From Chloromonas sp. AAM2 (lineage: Eukaryota; Chlorophyta; Chlorophyceae; Chlamydomonadales; Chlamydomonadaceae), in contig QAXH01006258.1 of the NCBI GenBank assembly GCA_004335635.1, positions 163,201 through 214,452 on the forward strand: a DNA stretch of 51,252 bases. The letters are read 5' to 3'. The translations under genes were made by a program, and so were the position numbers. This document shows positions 25,401 to 36,841 of this stretch, in pieces. The notes below the pieces were generated by a model. The model was given only the letters and a program-made list of their open reading frames with translations. It made no database searches and was not told where the DNA came from. Every line of letters starts with the position of its first letter. The stretch's first letter is position 1.

Positions 25401-28339
25401 ATCCCACCTGCAGCTTGAAAAAGGGTGAGTCTTGGAGCTGCTTCAGCATGCGCTGCGTCATTCCCTCGGCGCTCATGGTCTTGGTCTTGTCAATGCCAGG
25501 CTCACCTGCAACACATGAAACACAAGCGAACAAATTGAACTCGGGCAATACTGTGAGTTGCTGAGTTGGCAAGTTGGCAACTGGTGACATGCTGTCATGA
25601 ACATACGCCAGGCGATCCAGAATTGTCAACACCTGCTTCCGCCACTTCTTGGTGACCAACGCAGCCTTCACGCCAACTCCTAACAAAGCCTTGCAACTGA
25701 CTAGGCCTTGCGGCAACTAAAAAAGCCTTGCAACTGACTAGGCCTAGCGTTGCAGTTTATGCAGCGCTAACAGTTTCACCGCCTCCTGCCATCACCCCAT
25801 CACAAACACACGCCAGCAGTGATGAACGAGACACTTGTGAACGCACCATGGATGCCCAGGCCGACCTCCATCTCCCCCTGCTTGAGACGGTCTGATGGCG
25901 GCTTGCCGGGCAGCGTGCACACGCGCAGTGCCACGCCCATGGTTGCGCTGTTCTCAGCGGCGTACTGCGCAACCTTGTGCACCTCCTCAAGGCTGGCACC
26001 GGCACCAGCCGCAGCACCAGCAATCTACATTAACGATGCACACCACGAATGACGAGGTCAGGTTCTTAGTCAGGTTCTTAGTTGATATGCACAACGCACG
26101 ACCGCACAAGAGGTCCACTGACACCTGTAGCTGAGCTGTAGGTACCCTGGGTTAAACCCAAAGGCTAGTGGCAAGGACGTACGAGGCGTGTGCAGCTTCA
26201 CACGCAGACTGCCCGATAAAACGCACACAGCACTGATGCACACAGGTACGGTGCAGTGGGTGGTGCATGACCATCCCAAGTGCACACCAGGCAAGCGGTA
26301 GCATCAAGGGGCCAACAGCTTCGGCACTGCCCAGCGTTCTCCAAGCATTGAGCGTGTTTTCTTGCCCCAGTCACCTTGTTGACCATTGCAGTGGCTGCCA
26401 GGCCACGGCGCCCTGCAATGCCTGGCTTGTCAATGGCAACATCCTCACCAACAACCAACAGATCCACCTGCAGTGCAGGTAAACAGAGCCAACAATCAGA
26501 ACAATGACATCCCTTATTGTCAGAATTAGCAGTCTGCACAACAGCCACGCCTGTTGCTGCTGCTGCTGCCACTCGGCAAGCGGCCAGAACATGATCCTTG
26601 ATGCTTCATGGAGCCACACGGCAGAACCTGCTCTGCCTTGCTCTTGCCTATCTCGCACGCCCACCTTGTACCCCTCAGCCTTGGCTTGCTCAAGGGCCAG
26701 ACCAAAGTGCAGGCGATCACCTGCAGGATCGTAAGGAACAAGGAGTTGAGACCATACCTAAGTATGCCTTGCGGTTTGTATATGCCTGCACTCTCAACAT
26801 GCCTGAAGTCCAGGGGACAGTCTGGAACAGTGTTTACATAGTCTTAAGCTGCTGTTCAACCAGCAAGTTATTCGCCATGATTATTTTGTAAATGTGCATG
26901 CATATAGTAGGCAAAGGTAGCTGACATGAATATACCTGTGTAGTTCATGGTGATGAGCAGGCAGCCGGCAGGGCCAGTGGTGGCACGAATGGCAGCCAGC
27001 ACAGCCTGCACAACGAAACCAACACATGTGGCGCTTGCTGCACGGCAGCCAAGCTAGATCATCAAGAACTCACACAGATGGTCATGGGTCAGGTCACTAG
27101 GCTGACCTGCCCAGTCGGTTACAGGCCAAACAGTGGTCAGGGCTGCACTGTATGTAAAAGAGTGGACACCCATCACACAGAGAACACACTGTCTGCAAGC
27201 GTGATGTAAACAACGGATGTTCCAAGCTGACAGTGTGGCACCCACCTCGGCGGAGGGGCTAGCGAACACCTCTCCCGCAACTGCAGCTGTGAGCATGTTG
27301 TCACCCACGTACCCAGCATGGGCTGGCTCGTGGCCGCTGCCGCCGCCTGCATAGATCATCAATCAACATGGCATTTGATCTGGTGCCTTCGAAGGTAGTG
27401 CTTGTTCTGCCACTGACTGCCAGCTTCAAGACTCACATCGACCGACATCATAGTTTGTTTGTGCTTGAGTTGTGGGGCACATCTCTGATGCATACTACGC
27501 GCATCGACTTGGAAGAGAAAAGACAACGTGGCAGAGTGAGATCAACTAGTGTAAGCAATGCACTGACTGGGGCAAGAGAAATGGACAGCTGCTCACCGGC
27601 AATGACGGACACCTTGTTCTTGTCCATGTTCTTGTTCATGACAACCTTGATCTGCAGTTCAAAGGGTGTACATCAGCTCTCTCAGTGCATCAGGGTAGCC
27701 AAATACCTTTCGCTGTGGGAACAGCCGAAGACGACAAGGTTGATGGCAACTGAGGGTCGGCTCGAGTCTGACAAGAAGATCATGTCGGCTCAAGTCTGAC
27801 AAGAGGCTGTTGTTGGAGATCCAATGTCTTGCCCGTAGCGTAGATCACCCAACCCACCTCGACCGCCAGTCATGACCGTTAACACATGATCTACTCCCAT
27901 CTACACTTACTCTCACCCGATTTCCATCTGCACTTACATGCCCTTGCAACCCCTTCCCCCCTTCCCTGCCCGGTCACCGCACACACCCATCGAGTAGCCC
28001 CCCCAAATGTTATAGAATCCACTGCTCGTACATCCGCCAAAGCCACTCCATGATCCCAACAAATGATCACAAGTACCCAATTCTTACACGCCCAACTTCA
28101 CACTCCAATGACTTCACCCCAGGCATCGTGGCCATGCATTTTACGCATGTCATCCATCCATCCAAAACACACCTACACCAGAGTGGCCATCTAGACCCCC
28201 CACCCGCACCCGTTCACACCCCATCCACACTCACGTCAGGGTATCCGTCCAGGCGAATCAGGTTAGGGTTGGACATAAGCATGCCATCAAGGGCCTGCTG
28301 CACCAGCTGCTCAGGTTGGTTGATGATCTGATTGGACAT
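22480..28339 (-). CDS. DAK: Dihydroxyacetone kinase (ATP-dependent, DhaK-DhaL fusion)
   Basis: This enzyme phosphorylates dihydroxyacetone (and often glyceraldehyde) with ATP, linking glycerol breakdown to glycolysis; it is usually cytosolic. Exons on the minus strand: 28339-28235, 27651-27597, 27346-27246, 27005-26936, 26720-26665, 26467-26375, 26024-25847, 25505-25408, 25042-24935, 24740-24539, 24122-23983, 23696-23502, about 23210-23019, 22694-22480. All phases agree except the acceptor of the thirteenth exon, which I could not fix. The product is about 600 residues, the normal length for the single-chain form. GGGSGHEPAHAGYVG carries His59, NYTGD carries the Asp near 111, and GIHGEPG carries the substrate-binding His near 219, mirroring His56, Asp109 and His218 of bacterial DhaK. 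The ATP-binding DhaL half shows VGDGDCGDTLAHGAN and GGTSGALY. I chose the Met of MSNQIINQPEQLV; an in-frame Met at 28423 would add 28 residues with no clear targeting signal. Confidence 0.93.
25680..25750. repeat. Short imperfect tandem repeat in kinase intron
   Basis: GCCTTGCAACTGACTAGGCC occurs twice, at about 25690 and 25725, separated by a related GCGGCAACTAAAAA piece. It lies in the intron between exons 26024-25847 and 25505-25408 of the dihydroxyacetone kinase gene. Confidence 0.7.
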
Positions 28340-29318
28340 AGCGATGGTGCGGGTGCGGCGATTTGACACTGCGCCTGTCTTCTGTGCGCTGCAAGCATCG
28401 TGAGCTCGAAGGGAGGTCAGCATCGTGAGCTTAAAGCGAGCTCAGCAACGGCTAACGAGCGGCTGAGATTGCTGCTGATGCAAATCATTACCCAACTGTG
28501 TGGAATGGCACTCACGCAATGGGAGAAGGGGCGAGAGCTGGGGCGCTGGCTGGCTGACAGACTGAGCTGACAGACCTGATGCTCCGGTCGCGGCACCTGG
28601 CTGAGCGGCTGGCAGTCCTCAAGCTAGATGGAGGTTGCGCGGTGAATGCCATTTGGCTGTGCAATTTTCACTATTGACGTCACAGGTGGAATTTCCTGAG
28701 ACAGGCTTTTGAGGCCCAATGGTGCCCGGTTTCTGAAACGTACAGATCACCAACAAGAACACGAACTGATGGATGACAGGCATGTATGTTGATGTGGTGG
28801 ATTCGCTGTCCAAGATCATGACTGCAATTGGTTGACGGTTGGTTGACGGAGCAATCGGATGCAGAGTCTTGTTGATGCAGGTGTTGGGATCCTCTTGGTA
28901 GGAACAAAACAATGCACTGAGTTCACTGATACGATTCTTCGCCCGCAGTATGTTGTCGTTGTTAGCGCACACGTCGTATACCAGAACGATCACGTTCTGA
29001 GGACTGGGTTCGCTGGAAGCATCAAATGAAATCGCAAGTGGAACATTACCACAGACCCATAGCTGTCGAGTGTTGAAGGGCTGGTAGACGAGTCCACTGC
29101 AGCCCCCTCCCTTGGGGCCACCCATGAGCCTGCTGCCTACCAACGCACATGTGTAATTCCAAGTCCATAATAAGTTCAGGCCCAGAATGCAACATTGTTA
29201 GCATCGGAAGCCGATGTACATTGCTGCGAACCACAAATCTTGTCACTGAAGATCCTAGATCCTTCGCTCTGCAACAGCCACCGACTCCCTTGGAAAGTAA
29301 CAACCATCGCGGGCAAGG

Positions 29319-29409
29319 TGTTTGCCAGTTCTGGGACAGTTTCCAAGAATGGCACTGGAAACACTGGTGACAGTGTTGTTCTAGGAAACTGTCCCAGAAC
29401 TGGCAAACA
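29319..29409. repeat. MITE-like hairpin, 31-base inverted arms
   Basis: The left arm (29319-29349) and right arm (29379-29409) are reverse complements with a single mismatch, around a 29-base centre. Each arm contains TTTGCCAGTTCTGGGACAG. The same terminal sequence recurs at 9513-9570, 14718-14735, 44897-44962 and 51190-51232, so it marks a dispersed family rather than a lone hairpin. No transposase lies inside. Confidence 0.8.
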
Positions 29410-29631
29410 TCTTTTTTGTTTTTGCAGTGCGCTGGTGTTGAAGTTCAAGTCGGATTGCACATGAGCATGGGCATTGCAGTTGCAGATTGACTTGCTTCTA
29501 TAGGCTATGCCTCTTCACTGCAAAACCGCGGTCACACAGGTAGGTATGAGCTCGTGTCCAGTTGACACACGGGAATCATGATACTCTCGGATAATGCGAG
29601 TTTGATTTTTTGTTATTAAATTGCAAGCACT

Positions 29632-29790
29632 CATTACAAGGAGGGAGTGCACACCATGAAGCACGTCCAACGCAAACATCAACTGATTGCGCAAATTGCA
29701 AAAATTTCTCCTAGTAAAGGGGAATCTGCCCATGTCAGCAAGGGGTGGTGAGGCCCTTGTGGCCATCACCCCACAGAACGCCTTCCGAAA
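29632..29790 (-). repeat. Dispersed repeat, copy A (159 bases)
   Basis: This segment, from CATTACAAGG to CTTCCGAAA, is closely matched by 31826-31983 in the same orientation. Read on the minus strand both copies can be translated for 50 or so residues (including VMATRASPPLAD), which hints at a decayed mobile-element gene, but neither copy has a start, an end or conserved catalytic residues. Confidence 0.85.
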
Positions 29791-29909
29791 GCATCCCGCT
29801 AGCCCTATGAATGGCATGAATTGAAGTTTTGTCAGGGGTAGGGTCAGTGTCAGAGCTAGTGAAATGGCAACTCTTACATTTTCAACTGTTGATAGCGAAT
29901 TCCAGTCAT

Positions 29910-30468
29910 TTAAGCGGCATTTTTTGCCATATGACGGTACTTCATGGCCCATTCAAGGACATGCCACACTGAAGCGATCACCCGTTCCGACACACAAGAA
30001 CACAGTGTTTCCTTCAGGCCTTCAGTCCAGGGAGGACTGCTCAGCAAGGGATTGTTTGCACCACAGACGAGCATGTGAGGGTCGTCAGGGTTGCTTTCGT
30101 CATTGCAGACTTGGCAAGGGTGATCAGCAGGCAGGACGTTCTAGGATGGAATCTGTCATGGAAGGTGTGGTCAGAAGCTGAATACGCTCTGAGCTTGCTG
30201 ACTTCTTCGCAACCTTGACCAAAGTTTCGTAAAGCAGATCAGCTTTCACTTCGTCTGTTTTGAGCAGGACAGACTGGAAGTCGTTCCCATGACGGGGATG
30301 CTTAAAATTCTCCAACGCCTTGTCATCCCAGTTGCCTACCGAGTGTTTGACACTGTTGAGTTGCTCCGCGTTCTCGACCGGAACATGGAGGTCATTTTTT
30401 TTCTTGGCGTTGACGATATCAAGGAATGAACGTATCATGGCTGTGTGGTGTGGTTTGGATGGCTCCAT
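29910..30468 (-). pseudogene. Broken gene with degenerate PHD-finger-like segment
   Basis: On the minus strand a frame from an ATG at 30468 encodes MIRSFLDIVNAKKKNDLHV and continues, Lys- and Glu-rich and protein-like, to a stop at about 30124. Immediately overlapping, a second frame starts after CCTAG at about 30138 and reads DHPCQVCNDESNPDDPHMLV followed by Cys, then PPWTEGLKETLCSCV, ending at 29910. CxxC, an acidic DPHMLVC strand, PPxTE and a final CxC are the landmarks of a PHD zinc finger, which reads histone tails. However, the middle Cys-Cys and His ligands are missing and the two frames are not joined by convincing splice sites (the implied intron would be too short). It may be a frameshifted fragment of a transposon or chromatin gene. 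The neighbourhood is repeat-rich, which fits decay. Confidence 0.4.
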
Positions 30469-31118
30469 TTTCCAGAATGTCAGAAACTAGCCAGGATTGG
30501 ATTGGGCTTTGATGTAGATATGAGAGCGTACGCAATCCACTGTAACATTGTGACAAGGCACTGTGAGATGGCACTAGCAAGAGAGTGTCTACGCAGCCAA
30601 AGTGAGTCCTCAGGTGCCTGAAGTGAGTCAAATGTGGTCATCAGTGAGCGATGTGGTCATCAGATGCAAGAACACAGCCCGCGCTGAGCGCGATCTCTTG
30701 CCCGGGGGGCTTGTGGAGAGTTTGTTTACAGTTTTTGATAAGGTAAACTGACCATAGATGGGCTATCTACGCTCTCCACAGTGCCCATACAGTGGCTGCT
30801 TTCCACTCTCCACACTTCTCCATACTGTGAAGTGCCCACACAGGGGCGATTTTACGCTCTCTACAACTGGCTCCTGTCACACTCCGTCACGGATTACACT
30901 TTTATCACACTTACAACACCCACACCCTCCGTGGTCACACTCTAATCCGACCATACAGTCGCCTTATGATCACTCCCCATTTGGTAGCCCTATCCAGCAC
31001 CACTCCAGCACCACTTTCCCGATTTCCACTCCGGAGAGTTTACTGTTTAATCGCGCTGGAAAACTGTCAAATCTGCACTCCTGAGGCCTGACGTGGGGAT
31101 CAAAAGGCAAATGCCTGG

Positions 31119-31170
31119 CTGATGGAGGCTGATGGAGGGTGTGATGGAGGCTGATGGAGGCTGATAAAGG
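31119..31170. repeat. (CTGATGGAGG)n imperfect tandem repeat
   Basis: The decamer CTGATGGAGG occurs four times, with one interruption by GTGTGATGGAGG, and decays into CTGATAAAGG. It is intergenic. Confidence 0.8.
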
Positions 31171-31376
31171 CCTCTGGTTCTGTTACAAGGAGCCTGCCAT
31201 GTGCCCAGTAGTTGCGGATATCGTAGTAATTACGGATTGGTACATGCTTGTGTAACCAAATAATCCGTTTCGGGGCTTGTGGGTTCAGACAAGCGATCAC
31301 ATCATGCTGACTCGGCTAAGACCCCCCTTACATGCGTATATCAGTGCATTCGATGTATGCAGCATCGAGTCATTTG

Positions 31377-31415
31377 CTTGGACGCGCCTCCTGGTGTGCA
31401 CTCCCTCCTTGTGAT
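31377..31415 (+). repeat. Dispersed 40-base core repeat
   Basis: TTGGACGCGCCTCCTGGTGT followed by GCACTCCCTCCTTGTGATT is a copy of the core at 17052-17091. It is oriented opposite to the core inside the repeat that starts 0.4 kb downstream at 31826. Confidence 0.8.
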
Positions 31416-31825
31416 TGCGTTGTGTCGTGGATCTTGTGGATGAGGCGGCGTATATGAGTAAAGGGCTGTGACTGCCGCCCACCTCCACCTCCAGAGTATC
31501 GTGATTCAGGGCATGGATTGTTTGATTGTGCATGACATGAGTCAAGCAGCACAAGCCAGTACGCATGCACACCTGTCTCAAGAGCTTCGTGCAGGCGCAG
31601 GCAAATTGACACGGTCACAATAATCGTCTTGTTTTTCATGAGTACGATGTTGCTGCTCTCAGTTGGTACACTCTATGTCTGTGTACACGGAGCTGGACGC
31701 GCCAATGTTCGTGGTGACAGCTGTCGCAGGCAGATGGTGCCACTTCTTAGAGAGTTGCTGTCAGAATTTGTAAGTGCATCCAAAACCAGGAAGAGAGCAC
31801 CCCACTGGTACCAGAGGATGCCGGG

Positions 31826-31983
31826 CATTACAAGGAGGTACTGCACACCATAAAGCACGTCCAACGCAAACATCACCTGATCGCAAATTGTAAAAACATT
31901 TCCTAGTAAAGGGGGATCTGACCGTGTCAGCAAGGGGTGGTGAGGCCCTTGTGGCCATCACCCCACGGAACGCCTTCCGAAAC
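31826..31983 (-). repeat. Dispersed repeat, copy B (158 bases)
   Basis: This is the partner of 29632-29790, sharing CATTACAAGGAGG at one end and CCTTCCGAAA at the other with scattered substitutions and small indels. The two copies lie 2.2 kb apart in the same orientation. Their first 45 bases are the core that also appears at 17052, 31377 and 41794. Confidence 0.85.
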
Positions 31984-32354
31984 ATACTTGTGTGTTTCTT
32001 TCGCGCAGTTGATGAAGTGGCCGGGAGACAGCTGGGAAGGTTTGAGTTTGAGAAGCTGACGTCACCTTGACGGCAAGCCGATGCAGTTCATCTTCTGATC
32101 ACCTGGCAAGAAGCAGTAGCGAGTGACTTTGACTAGCGCAGTTCCACCTCGCGTGATGTGGCACCTGGTGTTATTTCAAATTCCCAATCAGTCGCTCGGC
32201 TCTTGATTCGTGTAGAATCCCACGTCTCAATCAGCAACAACATTTGAGCTTCCTTGCGCGTTCATCTGATCTTTTGCGTTCAAATCGGGGCGCGAAGGGA
32301 GGAAGGTGTTTGGTGCCCGTTCCAACACTTGTGATCCAAAGAAACTCCGTGGCA

Positions 32355-35300
32355 ATGCAGGCACAAGCAACCACTTGTGACGTGGCCATTTGTGGAGGAG
32401 GCCTTGGTGGCCTGGCCCTTGCAGCAGGCTTACACCGCAGGGGCTACAATGTTCACGTTTATGGTAAGCGTTCATGGCCAATGAGCATGCATTGCGGGCG
32501 CTTCTGAGACAATGTGTCTGGCATTGACATTTCTGTCTGATTACACACGCGCCAAACGTGGTGCGGTCAGGTGGACATGGGGGTTGTGTAGATTTTGACG
32601 GCTCATTGGCTCGTTTCTCTTCCTTGCATCTGCATAAGTTCTGGCATTAGCAAGCAGCCTGGCGTGGCCGCTATCACATGCCCGCGCTCTCAATTTGCCA
32701 GAAGAAGATGGCTTCAGATATCTTACACTGTCTGCCCTTGCTTGTCTGGCCTGCAGAGGCTGCCTCTGAGCTGCGCACCTCCACTTCAACTCTGATTGGC
32801 ATGGGTGCAAACGCCTTTACAGCGTTGGACGCACTGCACCCAGACATTGTGCCACAGTTGAAGTGAGCGTGCGGGCCAACCCTGCCATTCACCCTGATGG
32901 CATTCTCATGATGGAACCCAACATGCCTGCCACAGTGATACCATGTCGCCAAGGCGGGATTGCAACTCTAACCGGTGATGTCGGCTTTCGTCGTACCAAC
33001 CTTACTTGCTTGGCATGCTCAAAACCAATCCCATGATGCTGTTGTACGACATTGTACCATGTGTGTGTTGGTAGGCCTTTGTGGATTCCTTGCAGCTATT
33101 ACTGGACGGCACGCCAAGCGCCTCCTCCTCCTGCACATCCTCTTCATGCCATGCATAGATGTGAAAATTTGCATGCCCTGATGGACTTGATGCCCCATCC
33201 ATGCTGACTGGCTCCAGAATCAAGGGTTCCCGGTGTCAGCTGGCAACACGGGTCGGTAAGGTCTCCAAGGAGGCCGAGACGGTGGTGTCCAGCAACAAGC
33301 CAAACGGCAGCCTGTACACCCTGAGGTGGTCAGCGGTAAGTTGTGAGTCGCCTGGATGACCATCAGTCAACTCTCTAACTGCAGCGATTGTACATCAGTA
33401 TGGCACAACCTGTCTGGACTCTGTAGCGAGTCTACCGGGCTTGCAAAGCCACAGCCTTGCCTAGTTTTGCATACGACAGCCTGCCCTGAAACCTTGATGT
33501 CCACCAAACCTTGAAACAATCACGGGTCTTTCAGTTATGTGCAGCTGCCTTTGAGATCACATCAAGAGCCTGCTTCTGAGGCTGGTGCATCGTTGCTCTC
33601 CGCCACTCAATGGATGCATGTGGACGTGACAGACAGTGTTGCCTGTGCATGCGTGCTTCAGGTTCAGAACGTGCTTGCTGGTCTGGTGCCTCCCGAGGTG
33701 GTTCACTGCGGCTGCTATGCCACGGGGTACACCGAGGATGCACAGGGAGGGCCCGTCAGACTGCACTTCAAGGCAAGACAACAGGAACCATGCACGTCTT
33801 GGAGCAGATGCAGCCATGCATGTCAGCTGCACGTTGCCCCTCACAATTGAAGTGGTGCCCTGTTTGAACTTGTGCGCTTGAACAGGACAAGCCAGATGTC
33901 CTTGCACGACTGGCAGTGGGTGCTGACGGCCTGCGTTCCGCCATACGTGCAACCATGGTGCCTGACGACCCTGGACCAAGGTACGAAGCTTGACTAAAGA
34001 TTGAAGAATTATGCTTGTTAACGTACAACACAGCAGCCAACCCACCGTGCTGATGTTCGGGAGTTCAAGGCCTGGCCCTGCCAGGCTCTATGCAATCCTT
34101 TTACGAATGCTCATGTCTACCACTGACACGACCTGTGGTGTTGATGTTACAGGTACTTGGGCCACATGAACTGGAACGCATTAATCCACAACCCGCAGGG
34201 CTCGGTGGTAGATGCTCACAAGCCAGGAGAGCTGCAGGTCTACCGCAATTCTTCGGAGTCTAACCAGTCGGACTGGACCCTCATGCTGTGAGTGTGTAGA
34301 GAGCAAACGTTTGAGGACATGGGTGCTGTGTATGGTACCTGCCACCCATTCCTAATGGATGCATCACCCTGCCACACCATGCAAGTGCCTTCATGGTCTC
34401 CTGGTTTCATAAACAGTACTCAAGTTCCTACTTGCCCGCCTGCCTGGCTGGCTGTGTATGCATGACCTGGCACATCCTGGCACATCTTATTTTGGCAACT
34501 ATGCGGCAGGCTGATGGTTGCCGAACCCAAATTTCGGTATCAGTGACAGCTGTGCCCATCGTTGCCTGCAGGTACGTGATTGACGCTGGGTGTGACTACA
34601 CCTTCTGGCAGGTGCGGCTGGAGAGCGAGCAGCCGTCCTTCACACCCGCCCCCGGGGCCGATGACAACGGCACCGCAGACCCTGGCAGCATGCACTCCAA
34701 GCCCTACCTGGTTGGAGGGGGGCTGGGCAAGCCAGGCAGCAAGGCACGGGTGGAGCAAATGCTGGAGGATGCGGGATTTGACCACGTGCTCAAAGTGGTG
34801 CAGGTGTGTGGCGATAGTGGGTTTCAATGCCGCTGCCGGCCGCGTGCATCTGGGTCATATCTCAGCAGCCAGCACACACACAAACGTGATTAATCTCAAA
34901 CACAGCACTAGCCAGGGCAGTCCAAGCCAACTCAGTTTGATTGTATCTACAATGCAGGCCATAGGTGCGTGGCTGGATCGGTGACAGCTCGACTGCAAGG
35001 TGCAGCGAGATGCGCCACAAGCTGTTGTCATCATTCTTCCAGTTGAACCCTGTGCTGACTGCTCCTTGCAGGCCACTCCCGAGTCCTCCATCTTTGAGCG
35101 AGCCATGCTTGACCGCGTGCCTTTGGACCAGTTGGGTGCCACCCTGGGCAGTGCGGGTGGGCGGGTGCTGCTGCTGGGGGACGCGGCGCATGCAATGCAC
35201 TCAGGGCCGGGGCAGGGCGGCCAGATGGCATTCGGTGAGCGACCAACAGGTGGAGGAAGCGGTGGCTTCATATCTTCTCCACTTCACTACAGATACAGCC

Positions 35301-36605
35301 TGCTTTCCAAACCCATCCACCACTTGCCGTTCTATGCTGCACCTGCCGTTCTATGAAGCAAGAACAGGCAGACTTGCAGTCCTGTGCAGAGGGTTGTTTG
35401 CAGTGCAACCGCTGGTAAGGTGTATACATTCTAGCGTCTGAGGCGCCCCACACACTGCAAGTGTGCGAGGTGCATGGTACCTAACGTAAGCCAGCCAAAC
35501 CGCATGCAGCCTGAGACCGTGTGTGTCACCATGTTCTGTTCGCCTCATGCACTGCCATCCAGCTGAATACCCAATGCATGTCACAATGCACATTGCAGAG
35601 GACGCACACACCCTTGCGCTGTGCCTGGACAAGTTCTACACCCAACTGGGTGGCTGGGCAACCAGGAACAACGTTGATGGTGAAGTTGATGCTGCGGACG
35701 GCATTGCAGCTTTACAGCTAAGTCTGCCAACTGACAAGCACGACATCGTCCAGGGTTCTTCAGTTGTCTTAGATGCATCAGACCGTGCAGGGCTGGCTCA
35801 GGTCCTGTCGAGCTACAACGATACCAGGCTGGTGCGCGCATGCCGGCTGCAGCGTTTTGCTGCCGAGGGCTGCGGCCTGCAGTCCCTTCGCCAGGCGCTC
35901 AAGCCGCACGGGCTCACGGTTGAAGAGGAGCGCATACGAGGCCTGGAGCTTTACAAGTGAGGGAGGAACACTCCTGCTAGGCATAACGTGTGCTTGCAAG
36001 AGTGCATGGAGAGTCTCATACGCATCCATAGGCGTTATGCGTAGCTGGCCAGACTGCTGTCAACCCAACGCACGCAGCTTGCACCGCAATGTTGTTCACA
36101 GCAGCAGGACTGAGAAGCAACAGCACTCAAAAACGACATCACGCAGAACAGATTCAAATCAAAGCAACAGTCAGAAGCGTGTGGTCTGGAAGATTAGTCA
36201 GGCAGTGGCAGATGGGATGGGACACTGGCTTCCAGCAGGCAATCGCTCAGCAACTGCCATTGGTGAAGAGGTTATGTAGTCTGTCTGCCAGCAAGAGGTT
36301 ATGTAGTCTGTCTGCCAGCAAGAGGTTATGTAGTCTGTCTGCCAGCAAGAGGTTGTGTAGTCTGCCAGCAAAATGTCCTTGTTGACATCGCACATTTCAC
36401 ATTTAATGAAGACATTGACACCAGCGCTATCACTGCTGTTTGCAGGTGGCTGTCACAGTACCCGGTCAACCAACCTGGCGATCCAGCCTTGTGCTTTTGG
36501 CAGCCCCCTGCTAGCAATGGCTCACAAGCTCAGCTCAACGTGGCCTCGGCCTGCTGTGCTGGTAGGACTGCCGGCCTGGAGCTTGGCACAGTGAAACGTA
36601 TTTGA
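32355..36605 (+). CDS. FAD-dependent monooxygenase (group A flavoprotein)
   Basis: Exons with consistent phases: 32355-32463, 32757-32862, 33218-33335, 33662-33772, 33886-33980, 34153-34287, 34572-34803, 35072-35234, 35599-35956, 36446-36605. The product of about 528 residues shows the three FAD/NADPH motifs of group A flavoprotein monooxygenases: AICGGGLGGLALAAGLHRRG (Rossmann GxGxxG, residues 12-31), VGADGLRSAIR (DG motif, near 165) and RVLLLGDAAHAMHSGPGQGG (GD motif, near 335). Such enzymes insert oxygen into aromatic or olefinic substrates (zeaxanthin epoxidase, UbiH and salicylate-hydroxylase types); the substrate cannot be told from this. The start is the only Met ahead of the Rossmann fold, and no obvious plastid transit peptide precedes it. 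The intron at 33773 uses a GC donor. A TGA right after LELYK lies inside a good donor (AAGTGAGG), and the phase-matched exon from 36446 adds WLSQYPVNQPGDPA onward; if that intron is not used, the gene ends at 35960. Confidence 0.87.
36271..36371 (+). repeat. 27-base tandem repeat, about 3.7 units
   Basis: Units beginning GTTATGTAGTCTGTCTGCCA start at 36271, 36298, 36325 and 36352, exactly 27 bases apart. The first three are identical; the last is shortened. The array lies in the proposed last intron of the monooxygenase gene. Confidence 0.95.
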
Positions 36606-36836
36606 TGTCAAAGATTGAGATGAAGAAGTTGTGTACATATTTGTATCAAGGAAGCCGTCACAGGACGGGGAATCAAACGGGACAAGTTTGCACAATACGA
36701 GCCCACACTGCGAACAGTTGTAGTTCCTAATGTCAGCAAGTAGGTTTGCCATTCCATGGGCTGTATCATACACTGCCTGCATGTTTAACCAGGCAAAAAG
36801 GGCCAAGGACTTGATATTTCACTACAGTTTGCTTTC

Positions 36837-36841
36837 TGTAA
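36837..36841 (+). terminator. TGTAA polyadenylation signal, monooxygenase gene
   Basis: The first TGTAA after the proposed stop at 36603-36605 lies about 230 bases downstream. The absence of a TGTAA between 35960 and 36605 mildly favours the longer gene model. Confidence 0.35.

Larger units (their letters stand above)
28340..32354. other. Repeat-rich intergenic region
   Basis: Four kilobases separate the divergent dihydroxyacetone kinase and monooxygenase genes. They contain a 31-base-arm hairpin (29319-29409), two direct 159-base repeats (29632-29790, 31826-31983), an extra copy of their core in reverse (31377-31415), a (CTGATGGAGG)n tract and a broken PHD-like gene (29910-30468). A minus-strand open frame of 174 codons at 28619-29143 has no domain I recognise and no clear splice partners; it could be part of the same decayed element. 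The stretch 30750-30900 repeats short CTCTCCACA and GTGCCCATACAG-like words. Confidence 0.7.
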
